Of a DNA stretch of 39,723 nt, positions 1 to 9,282 are shown piece by piece; the first letter of the stretch is position 1, and the number at the start of each line of letters is the position of its first letter. The notes beneath the pieces are model-generated. The model had not been told where the DNA came from. It did not search any database and saw only the letters and a program-made list of their open reading frames with translations. The stretch is taken from the NCBI GenBank assembly GCA_019913005.1, contig JAIOHL010000258.1, positions 187,896-227,618 on the forward strand. Reading direction: 5' to 3'. This DNA comes from Anaerolineae bacterium. GTDB lineage: Bacteria > Chloroflexota > Anaerolineae > Aggregatilineales > J027. The position numbers and the translations under genes are program-made.

Positions 1-1037
1 GTACAGCCACAGCCGACCCCCGCACGCAGTTTGCCTTCGACATACGGTTGGGCCGGACGCTCATATTGATCAATGATGCGAAGGGCCTCGTCAATCGCAT
101 AAAGAGTTTCAATCGCCCGCACGATAATGCTCTTAAAGGGATTACGCTGGGGTGGCTCAAACCCAATCTCCTGTGCGATTTTTTGGATATGAGCCGGGAG
201 TCGGTCAAAATTCAGGTTATAGCGGGCCAGCGGGCCAACAAAGTAGTTGTCCGTTCCCCGCACCACCGAATGGAGCGCAGTTGAATGCTCAACGTGCTCC
301 TCGCGGAAAAACTCCTCATACTTCTGAACGGGGATGTCAATACCTTTGTTAGATACGACGTGCCCCTCATTATAGGGGTATTCATCAGGATGACGGAGTG
401 CGACAAATTCGTAATCCTGCTCAAAATCCGGATAGGGCAAGGTGGCGACCCATAAAATGGTTTCTATCGCCGCATCATGTGCCCATTCAAGTTTTTCCTT
501 AAGCGTCAGCAGTTCACGTTTGGTCGGCACACGATAGAAGCCACCCACTCGCACATTGATGGGATGGATTTCGCGTCCCCCTACTAGCGTCACAATCTCA
601 TTGCCGATCTTTTTCATCTGCAAGCCGCGTTTGACGGCATCAGGATGATCTTTGGCGAGTTGGATGGCATCGGCATAACCCAAGAAATCTGGCGCGTGGA
701 GCATATAAACATGCAGGACATGGCTTTCGATCCATTCCCCACAGTATAACAAACGCCGCAGTTCTCGAAGTTGGCCTTCGACCTTGATGCCCAGTGCGTC
801 TTCCATCGCATGGACAGAACTCATTTGATAGGCTACCGGACAAATGCCACAAATACGGGCGGTGATGTCGGGAGCTTCGGTATATTGACGACCCCGCAAA
901 AATGCCTCAAAGAAGCGCGGGGGTTCGAAGAATTTCAGTTTGACTTCTTGTACCACGTCATTGCGGACTTTGACATAGAGACCGCCTTCGCCCTCGACCC
1001 GTGCCAGCATGTCTACCTTAATTGTCGTCGTGCTCAT
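1..1037 (-). CDS. hydA: Group 3b NiFe hydrogenase, alpha (large, catalytic) subunit, 3'-truncated by the window edge
   Basis: This is the catalytic subunit of a cytoplasmic NAD(P)-coupled NiFe hydrogenase (sulfhydrogenase type), which oxidises or evolves H2. About 345 codons are visible. The protein starts [19 protein letters not shown] and carries the N-terminal Ni-ligand motif [13 protein letters not shown] (around 822-862), whose two Cys bind the NiFe centre. The second Ni-binding motif (DPCxxCxxH) would lie past the left edge and is not seen; the last visible residues are AGVGCGCT, just before where the family has TEAPRG. The ATG at 1037 overlaps the end of the delta gene by 20 bp, so the two are probably translationally coupled. 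The [10 protein letters not shown] form and the beta-gamma-delta-alpha context support group 3b over group 1 or group 4. The partial status is only a window artefact. Confidence 0.93.
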   Translation of the reverse strand, partial: MSTTTIKVDMLARVEGEGGLYVKVRNDVVQEVKLKFFEPPRFFEAFLRGRQYTEAPDITARICGICPVAYQMSSVHAMEDALGIKVEGQLRELRRLLYCGEWIESHVLHVYMLHAPDFLGYADAIQLAKDHPDAVKRGLQMKKIGNEIVTLVGGREIHPINVRVGGFYRVPTKRELLTLKEKLEWAHDAAIETILWVATLPYPDFEQDYEFVALRHPDEYPYNEGHVVSNKGIDIPVQKYEEFFREEHVEHSTALHSVVRGTDNYFVGPLARYNLNFDRLPAHIQKIAQEIGFEPPQRNPFKSIIVRAIETLYAIDEALRIIDQYERPAQPYVEGKLRAGVGCGC

Positions 1038-1806
1038 GTGCTTGACTCTCCTTTCGGAAGGCTTCGGAATAGGCGTTGAATCCTCGGAATGCGCGGACTA
1101 GTCCTTCTTCGGTCACGCCTAATTCTTGCCACTGGGCACTGAGAGAGGCGGTATTGGGAGTTTCCATCGGGCCGAAGCAGCCATAACACCCGCGATGATA
1201 GGCTGGGCACAGCGCCCCGCAGCCTGCATGAGTCACCGGGCCTAAACAGGGTGTTCCGCTGGCGACCATGACACAGGTGGTGCTACGCCGCTTGCATTCC
1301 ACACACACGCTGTAGGCCGGGGTGTTGGGTTTGCGTCCATGCAAATAGGCGCTGAGGACTTCCACCAACTGATATTTGTTGATGGGACAGCCGCGCAGTT
1401 CAAAATCTACAAAGACGTGTTCACTAATCGGCGTGGAACGTTCTAGCGTCTCGATATACGAAGGCCGGGCATAGACGATGCGGATAAATTCATCCACCTC
1501 CTTGAAATTTCGCAGGGCTTGGATTCCGCCAGAGGTGGCACACGCCCCAATCGTGACCAAGAATTTGGAGTTGACGCGGATTTGTTGAATTCGTTTGGCA
1601 TCGTGATATGTCGTAACCGAGCCTTCGACCAATGAGATATCATAGGGGCCGCGCACCGTCGAACGGGTGGCTTCGGGGAAGTAGGCAATTTCGACTGCGC
1701 CAGCGACGGCCAGTAGTTCATCCTCACAATCGAGGATGCTCAATTGGCAACCATCACATGAGGCAAATTTCCAGACTGCCAATTTGGGTTTCTTATTATG
1801 TGTCAT
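1018..1806 (-). CDS. hydD: Group 3b NiFe hydrogenase, delta (small, electron-transfer) subunit
   Basis: This small subunit carries electrons between the NiFe site and the flavin subunit through Fe-S clusters. The 262-aa protein begins [19 protein letters not shown]. The proximal-cluster motif CDGCQLS is near residue 15, followed by GACATSGG and [10 protein letters not shown] Cys-rich C-terminal half ([30 protein letters not shown]) binds the remaining clusters. A longer open frame extends to 1923. The ATG at 1806 is chosen because GGAGGT sits 7 bases upstream, overlapping the stop region of the gamma gene, and because the family motif starts directly after it. It overlaps hydA by 20 bp. There is no Tat signal, consistent with a cytoplasmic enzyme. 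Confidence 0.94.
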   Translation of the reverse strand: MTHNKKPKLAVWKFASCDGCQLSILDCEDELLAVAGAVEIAYFPEATRSTVRGPYDISLVEGSVTTYHDAKRIQQIRVNSKFLVTIGACATSGGIQALRNFKEVDEFIRIVYARPSYIETLERSTPISEHVFVDFELRGCPINKYQLVEVLSAYLHGRKPNTPAYSVCVECKRRSTTCVMVASGTPCLGPVTHAGCGALCPAYHRGCYGCFGPMETPNTASLSAQWQELGVTEEGLVRAFRGFNAYSEAFRKESQAHEHDDN

Positions 1807-1808
1807 CT

Positions 1809-2672
1809 TTAGACCTCCCACTGTGCCAGCCAGCTTTGAAGCTGGGGATAGGTAAACACCGGCCCATCTTTGCAGATGAAGGTCGGCCCGAACTGACAGT
1901 GCCCACACAGGCCGATGGCGCATTTCATATTACGCTCCATCGAAAGGGCAATCGCTTCACCCTGTACCCCGCGTTTTTGTAACTCAATCGCGGTAAAACG
2001 CATCATGACTTCGGGGCCACAGACCATCGTCACCGCGTTGAGCGCGTCAAAAGGTGCTTTGGGGATGAGTTTGGTGACAACGCCGACGTTACCGTGCCAA
2101 TCGCTGTCTCCATAATCTACTGTGACAAAAATTTCGAGGTCAAAGCGGGCACGCCATTTTTCGAGTTCTTTACGGAATAGAATATCTTCGGGGCTGCGGC
2201 AGCCATAGAGCAAAACGACTTTGCCGTAGCGATCCCGATGGGCCAACATTTGGTAAAGCACTGGGCGGAGGGGGGCAAGCCCAATCCCACCTGCGACAAG
2301 TACAACATCGCAGCCCTTGGCGGAACTAACGGGCCAACCGGTTCCAAATGGGCCGCGCACGCCCAAAACATCGCCGGCTTTCAGTTTGCTCATCGCTTTA
2401 GTGACGGCCCCGACAATACGGGTGGTATGGACAAGCATGGCGGGTTGATTAGGATCGCCGCTGATTGAAATCGGGATTTCGCCCACGCCAAAGATATAGA
2501 GCATATTAAATTGACCGGGGGCGAAGGTAAACAGCCGTTCAGAATTGACGGGTTCCATCTCTAAGGTAAAGGTGTCGTAGGATTCTTTCATGACCCGCTT
2601 TACACGAAACGGCTCCGGTTGCATTGGATCTGTGAGTTGCTGGGTTGTCAATTGAGGTGTCAGATTAATCAT
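1809..2672 (-). CDS. hydG: Group 3b hydrogenase gamma subunit, FAD/NAD(P)-binding oxidoreductase
   Basis: This is the diaphorase subunit, a ferredoxin-NADP-reductase-like protein that passes hydride between NAD(P)H and the hydrogenase Fe-S chain. At 287 aa it is the normal size for HydG. The order is an N-terminal FAD-binding barrel with the [16 protein letters not shown] region (about residues 50-65), an NAD(P)-binding Rossmann half with [16 protein letters not shown] (about 127-142) and CGPEVMM, and a C-terminal 2Fe-2S loop with [17 protein letters not shown]. The ATG at 2672 overlaps the preceding CNBD gene by 8 bp. A second in-frame ATG 16 codons later (MQPEPFRV) is an alternative start. 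It belongs to the beta-CNBD-gamma-delta-alpha operon. Confidence 0.93.
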   Translation of the reverse strand: MINLTPQLTTQQLTDPMQPEPFRVKRVMKESYDTFTLEMEPVNSERLFTFAPGQFNMLYIFGVGEIPISISGDPNQPAMLVHTTRIVGAVTKAMSKLKAGDVLGVRGPFGTGWPVSSAKGCDVVLVAGGIGLAPLRPVLYQMLAHRDRYGKVVLLYGCRSPEDILFRKELEKWRARFDLEIFVTVDYGDSDWHGNVGVVTKLIPKAPFDALNAVTMVCGPEVMMRFTAIELQKRGVQGEAIALSMERNMKCAIGLCGHCQFGPTFICKDGPVFTYPQLQSWLAQWEV

Positions 2673-3117
2673 AGAGTTTTAGCACCTGTAGTCGGGTTTG
2701 TTGTAGACGGTCTGCCAAGACTGTTGCAAACCGCTGCATCATCAAATAACCGAGGGTATGATCGTTCTCGCATTTGGTACGCAGGCATTTCCCATCCATC
2801 GCTACGGCGCGGGTGAGCTTGACGGCTTTTGCATCAAAGTGCCATTGGTAGGGTGCGAACAGCCATGACCAACCGAGGACATCATTTTCCTGCAAGGTGT
2901 CAATCGCTATCGAGCCGCGTCGGGGGTCATGAATTTCAAGGGCAACATGGCCGTGCCGAATGACGTAAAAGACATCGGCATTTTCGCCTTCGCGGAAAAT
3001 ATACTCGCCTGCTTCAAAGATGACATTCGTGGCACAACCCGCCATCAGTTCCAAATGCTCCGGCTTAAACCCTTTGAAGAATTCATGCTCATGTAAAAGC
3101 TCATCCAGTGTTCTCAT
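2665..3117 (-). CDS. Stand-alone cyclic-nucleotide-binding-domain protein within the hydrogenase operon
   Basis: The protein is 150 aa and starts [17 protein letters not shown]. It is a single CRP/FNR-type beta-barrel sensor domain ([21 protein letters not shown]) followed by one long C-helix ([12 protein letters not shown]) and nothing else, so there is no HTH and it should not bind DNA as CRP does. The phosphate-binding cassette, normally G-E-hydrophobic followed by P-R-x-A, reads [17 protein letters not shown] here. It therefore lacks the usual Glu and Arg and may bind something other than cAMP. The start at 3117 is preferred over 3189 because GAGGG lies just upstream and the barrel begins there. 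It overlaps the beta gene by 17 bp and the gamma gene by 8 bp. Inference: a regulatory or structural partner of the hydrogenase. Confidence 0.85.
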   Translation of the reverse strand: MRTLDELLHEHEFFKGFKPEHLELMAGCATNVIFEAGEYIFREGENADVFYVIRHGHVALEIHDPRRGSIAIDTLQENDVLGWSWLFAPYQWHFDAKAVKLTRAVAMDGKCLRTKCENDHTLGYLMMQRFATVLADRLQQTRLQVLKLYD

Positions 3118-4273
3118 CGCTACCCTCTTTGATAGTCTCGCCTTTGGCTTTGGTTTGACGAATGGCTTCAAGTTCGGCGGTGATGTCAATGCCTACTGGA
3201 CACCACGTAATGCAGCGTCCGCATCCAACACAGCCAAGCGTACCAAATTGATCTATCCACGTTGCTAATTTATGGGTCATCCACTGGCGATAGCGGGACT
3301 TTGAGGTATAGCGGACACTCCCACCATGGATGTACGAAAAATCCATCGTAAAGCACGAATCCCATTTGCGAATCCGTTCAGCTTGCCGACCTGTCAAATC
3401 TGTGACATCTTCAACCGTCGTGCAGAAACAGGTCGGGCAGACCATCGTGCAGTTGGCACAAGTCAAACATCGCGTGGCGATCTCATCCCAGCGGGGGTTC
3501 TCACTATTGGTATAGAGCAGTTCTTTGATCCCGTCGGTGTTGAGATGTCGCTTGATTTGATGAGCGGCTTGGTCGGTAATGGTCTTTGGTAGTTTGGCTT
3601 CCCGTTTATCGGCAGTGCGAACGGGTAGCTGTTCCAAGACATGCTGACCGCGCTCCGTGCCGACCTCGACTACAAAATAATGGGTTTCGTGGTCAATGAC
3701 TTCGGTAAGCGCCAAATCATATCCCGCCTCCACTTTGGGGCCAGTATTGACGGAGGTACAGAAGCATGTCCCGCCAGCTTGCCCGCAATTGACGGCGACT
3801 ATAAACAGATTTTCACGATGGGCGTGATAGGTGGGGTCTACATATTCCCCTTCGATGAAGACCCGATCTTGAATGGCAATGGCATGAAGCTCACAAGACC
3901 TTACTCCAATGAAGGCCATCGGTTCAGGCTTTTCGGGGTCTGGCAAGATTTCGAAGCTGCCATTGCTGAGGGCGGCTTGCCAGAGTCGGACTTGTGAGGG
4001 GTAGAGGAACTTTTTCCATGATTGGGGCGCGATGACATAGCCGAAAAAAGCCTCATCTGAGCGACGGCTCAGGCGATAGGTCGCGGCATCTTGTTCATCT
4101 GTCCAACCAATGGGAAGATCGGTTACGGCGGTGATGTCGTCGTAGATTACGGCGTTGTGGTCAAGGGTTGGGCCGATCACCCGATAGCCTATACCCACAA
4201 GTACATCAATCAACTGCTGAAAATCGGTGCTCTCTAAAACATATTTGGTACTGCTGCTGGTGTTCAAAGTCAT
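3101..4273 (-). CDS. hydB: Group 3b hydrogenase beta subunit, 4Fe-4S dicluster protein (anaerobic sulfite reductase A-like)
   Basis: This Fe-S subunit relays electrons and in sulfhydrogenases is tied to sulfur or polysulfide reduction. The protein is 390 aa from the ATG at 4273. It has an N-terminal AsrA-like region containing [16 protein letters not shown] and [12 protein letters not shown]. Two C-terminal ferredoxin-type sites follow: [18 protein letters not shown] (about residues 270-287) and [16 protein letters not shown] (about 350-365). The frame opens at a TTG at 4294 and has another ATG at 4282. The 4273 ATG is preferred because AAGGA lies 8 bases before it, whereas the same AAGG abuts the 4282 ATG. 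It is the first gene of the hydrogenase operon, with a 192-bp spacer upstream. CNBD translation probably couples to its 3' end. Confidence 0.92.
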   Translation of the reverse strand: MTLNTSSSTKYVLESTDFQQLIDVLVGIGYRVIGPTLDHNAVIYDDITAVTDLPIGWTDEQDAATYRLSRRSDEAFFGYVIAPQSWKKFLYPSQVRLWQAALSNGSFEILPDPEKPEPMAFIGVRSCELHAIAIQDRVFIEGEYVDPTYHAHRENLFIVAVNCGQAGGTCFCTSVNTGPKVEAGYDLALTEVIDHETHYFVVEVGTERGQHVLEQLPVRTADKREAKLPKTITDQAAHQIKRHLNTDGIKELLYTNSENPRWDEIATRCLTCANCTMVCPTCFCTTVEDVTDLTGRQAERIRKWDSCFTMDFSYIHGGSVRYTSKSRYRQWMTHKLATWIDQFGTLGCVGCGRCITWCPVGIDITAELEAIRQTKAKGETIKEGSDENTG

Positions 4274-4407
4274 CCACACCATCCTTTGATTCAAACAATG
4301 ATGACGACGATGACAGTGTAAAATGTGAAAATTTACTCTAGCTCAACAACCCTTTTTAAAATTCAATAATCTACTACCTCTACAATAATTTATGTGGGGT
4401 TAAACGA

Positions 4408-4452
4408 GGAGTACCACCCGTCATGCTTTTGAGAGCATTTCTGCGGTACTCC
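4408..4452 (-). terminator. Nested stem-loop downstream of the nrfD-like gene
   Basis: GGAGTACC (4408-4415) pairs with GGTACTCC (4445-4452). Inside this lies a second small stem, ATGCT/AGCAT (4423-4427 and 4434-4438). On the minus strand it lies just after the stop codon of the NrfD-like gene (ending at 4466) and before the hydrogenase operon. No run of T follows on the minus strand, so it may be a weak or Rho-assisted terminator, or an mRNA-stabilising hairpin. The rest of the 4274-4465 spacer is AT-rich and probably carries the hydrogenase promoter, but no convincing -35/-10 pair could be fixed. Confidence 0.4.
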
Positions 4453-4465
4453 CCAATATTCATGA

Positions 4466-5749
4466 TTAATCACCCGCTGGAACAGGGACAGCCGATACTG
4501 TTGGGGCAACTGCTTCCTCTGGGATTTCAACGGGTTCGCCTTGATAAGCAGGCAAGTAACGCATCCCCAGCGAGAAAATCAGCGTGAGGCCCGCCACAAT
4601 GCCGATACCTGTCCCGATTTCTGTCCATGCTGGGAAATAATGCGACACCAATGGGCTAGTAACCGCTGGAGATTCGGTCAAAGGCTCGGTAAAGGCTAGT
4701 AAGGTCGTATGCAGCCGATTTGCGACGAGACCCCCCATCGTCAGTCCACTGCCGATCAGTAGCATGGCGACACTTTGGGCTTGACGGGCGCGAATCAGCA
4801 GATAGGCCGCTAGTAGCCCACCCAAGACGATCTCCCACGACCAAAACGAAATGGCAAATGACCCCGACATCAACGACGTAAAGGCTTCGGTGCGTCCCGG
4901 TGAATAGCCATAATTGCCGACGGTGGTGTCCCAAAAACGCATATACAAGTAGACCAGCAAAATGGCACCGGCCATTTGCCCCACTTCGAACAATACAGAC
5001 AGGGGGACAAGCGTGCGTTTCTTCAACCACTGCACAATCAGGGTCATATGAACGGAGAACGCCATCCCACTCGCTACAGCTGAGACGATGAACAACAGAG
5101 GCATAGTGGCACGGAACAGCGAGGCACGCCCGACCACAACTCCGTAGGTTCCGCCGAGGCTGGATTGATGCAGCAGGGAAAGACACATGCCAATGACTGC
5201 CAGTACAGGCGCAAAGTGATGGACACTATGACCGAAATGCTGTAAACGTTTAAACCGATTGAACAAGGGCAGTTCCACGACCATCGGGAAGACTTCCAAC
5301 GCAAGCACTGAGAAATAGAGCGTGATGCACATCGTTACTTCCCACAGCATGGAGTGGATGTTCCAGTAGACCCATCCGTGCCAGAAACGGTCAGGGCGTC
5401 CGATGTCCAAAATCAGACACATCAAAGCGCCACTGTAGCCCAGTAACCCAATAAACACCGCAATCCGCGCAAGGGGTTGGTATTCTTTGCGCCCTAGCAG
5501 ATAGGTCATGGCCGAGAGCGAGAATGCCCCAGCCGCCAAGCCGATGCAGGATAGGTCAAGTACAATCCATAGACCCCACGGCGCACCATCGGTTAGGTTG
5601 GTGACTCCGAGGCCTTTGTAAAACACCCATAGACCCGATACCAAACCAAATGTGATAGGGATAAGCAGGAAGGCCACCCACCACCAAAAAAGTGGTACAG
5701 TGCGTGCCTTTGCCCCGATAGACTGAAGCCGATTTTTCTTAGCGGTCAT
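4466..5749 (-). CDS. NrfD/PsrC-family membrane subunit (quinone-interacting)
   Basis: This 427-aa integral membrane protein belongs to the NrfD/HybB/PsrC family, which exchanges electrons with the quinone pool through a periplasmic Fe-S partner. The N-terminus is charged (MTAKKNRLQSIGAKA). About ten hydrophobic segments follow, for example WWWVAFLLIPITFGLVSGLW at the start and IGIVAGLTLIFSLGMRYL near the end. Family-typical features are GAPWGLWIVLDL, the acidic pair in LILDIGRPDRFWHG, and SMLWEVTMCITLYF. The C-terminus is a short soluble Pro/Val tail. GGAG lies 8 bases upstream of the ATG, and the gene follows the ferredoxin gene by 17 bp, so the two form one unit with the multihaem cytochrome. 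Haem or Fe-S motifs are absent, as expected. Confidence 0.92.
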   Translation of the reverse strand: MTAKKNRLQSIGAKARTVPLFWWWVAFLLIPITFGLVSGLWVFYKGLGVTNLTDGAPWGLWIVLDLSCIGLAAGAFSLSAMTYLLGRKEYQPLARIAVFIGLLGYSGALMCLILDIGRPDRFWHGWVYWNIHSMLWEVTMCITLYFSVLALEVFPMVVELPLFNRFKRLQHFGHSVHHFAPVLAVIGMCLSLLHQSSLGGTYGVVVGRASLFRATMPLLFIVSAVASGMAFSVHMTLIVQWLKKRTLVPLSVLFEVGQMAGAILLVYLYMRFWDTTVGNYGYSPGRTEAFTSLMSGSFAISFWSWEIVLGGLLAAYLLIRARQAQSVAMLLIGSGLTMGGLVANRLHTTLLAFTEPLTESPAVTSPLVSHYFPAWTEIGTGIGIVAGLTLIFSLGMRYLPAYQGEPVEIPEEAVAPTVSAVPVPAGD

Positions 5750-5766
5750 CGTTGAGGCTCCTTTCG

Positions 5767-6573
5767 TTAGGCCTGCTCATTGGGCAGTAGATAGAAAACA
5801 CGCGGGTTTGTTCCAAGATCGGAACGTAGTACCACCGACTGCCGCCCAGCCAATTTGAGAGACGCTGGACTACTTGGATCACGCAGATCGCCAAAAACAC
5901 GGGCTTCGGTGGGGCAGATCACACAGCACGCCGGGGTTACAGCCGGGTCTTTGCCGGGGGTCAGGCCACGTTCTTCGGCTTTGTCCAAGCGATGAGCACA
6001 GAAGGTGCATTTTTCGACCACTCCACGGGGGCGACGTGGCACTTCGGGTTCGCCCCATGTTGGCACTTGTGGATTTTCCCCGTCGTTTTCTTCCCAATTG
6101 AAGACCCGCACGCCATAGGGACACGCGACCATGCAATAGCGACAGCCGATGCAACGGTCATAGTCCATTGCGACAAGGCCATCTTCACGGTGGAAGGTGG
6201 CTTGCACTGGACAGACCTCGACACACGGGGCATGTTCGCAGTGCATACAGGGGCGGGTGATAAAGACAGGTTTGGCGAAGGTGTCCTCGTCCTCAAGCAG
6301 GATGTTCCACAGATGACCGTTGGCGGTGTCGTTGGTCGCTTGGCAGGCATAAACGCAGCGCCGACAGCCAATACACGTTTGCAGATCAATCACCATTGCC
6401 CAATAGGGGCCGTTTTTGTTGATTTCGCTGTGGGCTGCCTCACCAAGCGGGTCTTCATGCGCCACGAACCATTTATAGAGTCGGTCAGCCCCAAACAGGC
6501 TGATGCCCATGCCCGCCGCGAGCAGGATAAACTCACGGCGGGTCATTTCACGAGTGCGGGTGGGGGTACTCAT
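5767..6573 (-). CDS. Four-cluster ferredoxin subunit (HybA/NrfC/DmsB family) with Tat-like leader
   Basis: This 268-aa electron-transfer subunit links the multihaem cytochrome to the NrfD membrane protein. Cys groups for four 4Fe-4S clusters are visible: CIGCRRCVYACQ, CMHCEHAPCVEVCP, CIGCRYCMVACP and CTFCAHR together with CCVICP. The N-terminus has MTRREFILLAAGMGISLFG, a twin-arginine (Tat) type leader, so the protein probably sits on the outer face of the membrane. The start is the ATG at 6573, with GGAGG upstream, and it overlaps the cytochrome stop as ATGA. The frame is open to 6789, but that part is inside the cytochrome gene and lacks family similarity. No catalytic Mo/W subunit is encoded beside it. 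Confidence 0.93.
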   Translation of the reverse strand: MSTPTRTREMTRREFILLAAGMGISLFGADRLYKWFVAHEDPLGEAAHSEINKNGPYWAMVIDLQTCIGCRRCVYACQATNDTANGHLWNILLEDEDTFAKPVFITRPCMHCEHAPCVEVCPVQATFHREDGLVAMDYDRCIGCRYCMVACPYGVRVFNWEENDGENPQVPTWGEPEVPRRPRGVVEKCTFCAHRLDKAEERGLTPGKDPAVTPACCVICPTEARVFGDLRDPSSPASLKLAGRQSVVLRSDLGTNPRVFYLLPNEQA

Positions 6574-9080
6574 CGTATCCTCCCGAAACGGATCACGGCG
6601 AAGACCATAAACAGCAGGATTAACATGCCGATTGCGCCGCCGATGACCCCCGAATAGAGATTCTGATCGGAGGTTTCTTCTAGCTCCTTGACATCGGCTT
6701 GTAGGTCTTCGACTTCGTTGGCTTCTTCTGGCGATTGACGGGAATCCCGAACGCTTAACAGGTGGGTGTTGCCGTGACAATTGGAGCAAACACCCGGGTC
6801 AATCCCCATCGTATGGTTACGGGTCACTTCTACAACGCCACTGCGTTGGTTACGCTGCGACATATGACAGTCCACACAGGTCATATCATCGGCCATATGG
6901 ACTTCATCAATCAGTGCTTCTTGGTGACAGCCGCTGCATGTTGTGTTGATGTCATCCAAAATCAGACCGTTGTTGTGGGGGGTATGGCAGTCTACGCAAT
7001 CAATACCAGCGCTACTGTGTGTACTGAGCAGCCATTCATCGTAGGCCGGGGCATGAGCGCCGCTGTGGCAGCTACCGCATGTGGATGATTCATCCGCAAT
7101 GGCAATGGGTGAGGGTGGGTGTTCGGCTCCGCCTTCTGGCAAGGTGTGGCAACTGGTACAGGTCACGCCCTCGAACACATATTGCTGCGTTTGGGAATCA
7201 TAACCGGAGGCGTGGCAGCGCATACAATAGGTAGGCCGTCCATTTTCGGAATAATCATCCAAGAATGTTTGACTCAGTGAGGCGTTGGCGTGAGGTGAGG
7301 TCTGCCATTGGCGGTGTTCGTCCCGATGGCATTCCGCACATTCGGCGGGGTCAGCCACTTCGCCCGGTGAGAATGTTTCGATACTGACATCTTGCACGAC
7401 ACCGAGGGTAATTTCAGCTTTATCCAACAAAGCGTCGGTGTAAGCAAAATTGTGAATACCGAGGCTGCCGTCTTGACCGATAAAGTCAAGGAGGGTGCGA
7501 ATCCAAGGCTCAGGTTCGGCAACTTGAGCATAGACGGTTTCGATCTTCACGAGACGTTGATGGATGCCCTCTTGCGTATCTTGAATGAAATTCTGGGCGT
7601 AGTCCTTTTCCAAATCCGTATGACAGTTTGTACAGCTATCCGGTTGCCCTTCTTCGGCATCTCCCGGCGCTACCGGACTCAGAGTATGGCTAAAACGGGT
7701 CGCGGATTCGACAGGCACCGATGGCATATGACAGGTCAGGCAGTCGGGGCCATTTTCGGCGGTAAAGTGTCCAGAGGGAATGCCCTCAAGCCCCGCAACA
7801 ATTGCGTCGCCTTCGTACATTTCCTGTACGGGATAATGAACGCTACCCGTCCGACCATTGCTATGGCAATCTACACATAGGGCATAGGGTTCTTTGGTCA
7901 GTAGATAATCCGCCGGTGGTGTATCGCTATGTGTCACATGACAGGTACTACAGGTGATACCGTATTGCGCGGATTCTATCGTGATGGATTCGGGTGGTGT
8001 GCCTTCAATTTCACCTGATTCGTATTTGGCAATTAGCGCTTGGCGCTGACGGTAATCTACGCTGTGGCATTCCAAACAGCTATCTTCGGCAATTTCACTG
8101 GCTTTGAGGTTGGTCAGTGAATTGGCATGGGCAGAATTGAACCACTCATTAAACTGCATATTGGGCTGTTTGCCGTGACCGGAGGCCCACCATGTTGCAT
8201 GATCTTCGGGAGGAGTCAGGGTAAAGACGCCGTCCTGTACCAATATGTCACCGGGGAGATAGCTTGCGGCATAGGGCAAACCATTGGCGACTTCGGTGCC
8301 TTGACTGTGGCAGCGACCACAGATTTGAGCATCGGGGCTGACGACAATCGCGTCGCGTACAACCTGAAGTTCTTCTTCAGTAGGGCGGGAACCTGCATCA
8401 TCGGCGGCTTCGACATGGGCCAAACCGGGGCCATGACAGGCTTCACATTGCACGCCTTCATCTTCCCATTCGCCTTTGTCTAACTCAAATCCGGTGGTGT
8501 GGCATCCGGCGCAATTCTGATTCCAATCATAAGCGGGATCGGGCCAAGTTTCGGCAAGTGTTAGAGCCTGCCATTCCTGAGTTTGCACGTTCCATTCCGC
8601 AGGCAGTACCTGATATTCATCCTCGCCTGTCGCATAAAGATAGCGTTGTACATAGCGGCCTGAGCCGACAGCATAAACAATATCCTCAAGTGTAAAAGCA
8701 CGAGCTTCGGAAGCGCCGGGGAGTGTTACTTGGCGCACATCCTCGCCCCTCGAAAAATCGGCAAGAATTGGGAAATCTTCATCATCGGCCTCGATTAAAG
8801 CACGGGCATGACGGGATTCCTTGTGACTTTGACTATAATCGCGGTGACAGTCGCTACATTCGCCTGCCCCCACATACTCTGGTTCGCCATTATCTTGCGC
8901 GTGAATGGGCGATGATTCCATGAAGAACGACGCCAATCCAATCAACACAAGGCCAAACCCTATTACAACTACTGTGAGACTGAGTGCTTTTCGTACCAAG
9001 GGTAGCCTCTCCATTGAAGACAAAAGGGCAACTTCACGAGAGTGCCCATCCTCGCAGTCGCCCTTTGCTTTTCTATTCAA
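6570..9080 (-). CDS. Membrane-anchored 17-haem c-type cytochrome
   Basis: The protein is 836 aa with 17 CxxCH haem-binding motifs, from GECSDCH near residue 72 to VCSNCHGN near 767. It has an N-terminal hydrophobic export segment (SLTVVVIGFGLVLIGLASFF) ending in PIHAQ. The C-terminus has an acidic Glu-rich, coil-like linker and a final transmembrane helix (GGAIGMLILLFMVFAVI), so the haem domain is exported and tethered. The start is the TTG at 9080, with GAGGA suitably placed upstream. The first ATG is at 9014 and would give a shorter leader but has no clear ribosome site. The gene overlaps the ferredoxin gene by 4 bp. The cytochrome/ferredoxin/NrfD trio resembles HmcABC (16 haems in HmcA), Qrc or Nrf modules. 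The electron partner is unknown. Confidence 0.93.
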   Translation of the reverse strand: MNRKAKGDCEDGHSREVALLSSMERLPLVRKALSLTVVVIGFGLVLIGLASFFMESSPIHAQDNGEPEYVGAGECSDCHRDYSQSHKESRHARALIEADDEDFPILADFSRGEDVRQVTLPGASEARAFTLEDIVYAVGSGRYVQRYLYATGEDEYQVLPAEWNVQTQEWQALTLAETWPDPAYDWNQNCAGCHTTGFELDKGEWEDEGVQCEACHGPGLAHVEAADDAGSRPTEEELQVVRDAIVVSPDAQICGRCHSQGTEVANGLPYAASYLPGDILVQDGVFTLTPPEDHATWWASGHGKQPNMQFNEWFNSAHANSLTNLKASEIAEDSCLECHSVDYRQRQALIAKYESGEIEGTPPESITIESAQYGITCSTCHVTHSDTPPADYLLTKEPYALCVDCHSNGRTGSVHYPVQEMYEGDAIVAGLEGIPSGHFTAENGPDCLTCHMPSVPVESATRFSHTLSPVAPGDAEEGQPDSCTNCHTDLEKDYAQNFIQDTQEGIHQRLVKIETVYAQVAEPEPWIRTLLDFIGQDGSLGIHNFAYTDALLDKAEITLGVVQDVSIETFSPGEVADPAECAECHRDEHRQWQTSPHANASLSQTFLDDYSENGRPTYCMRCHASGYDSQTQQYVFEGVTCTSCHTLPEGGAEHPPSPIAIADESSTCGSCHSGAHAPAYDEWLLSTHSSAGIDCVDCHTPHNNGLILDDINTTCSGCHQEALIDEVHMADDMTCVDCHMSQRNQRSGVVEVTRNHTMGIDPGVCSNCHGNTHLLSVRDSRQSPEEANEVEDLQADVKELEETSDQNLYSGVIGGAIGMLILLFMVFAVIRFGRIR

Positions 9081-9282
9081 TTAAAGTCCTCTAACCGCTG
9101 GGTCGTTGTTTGGCGTCTATGAGGGCGATTGCAAGGCTGATATGATTAAAGCTATGCAGCCAGTTAAAGGTTAATATCCCCTCGATAAATTAACTTTTTC
9201 TTGATTCTATTTTAGGGTGTGCCACATGCTCCTACAAGCAGTCTTGTCATCATTCGAAGTGAGGTTTATCACTGATGCGATC

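Noticed and set aside
4310-4340. Possible CRP/FNR box upstream of the hydrogenase operon (GTGAAAATTTACTC)
   Set aside because: There is no matching inverted half-site at the right spacing, and no convincing promoter pair could be fixed beside it.
6570-9080. Assignment of the multihaem cytochrome as ActA of alternative complex III
   Set aside because: ActA has far fewer haems, and the other ACIII genes (ActD, ActE, ActF and the ActB Mo-like part) are absent.
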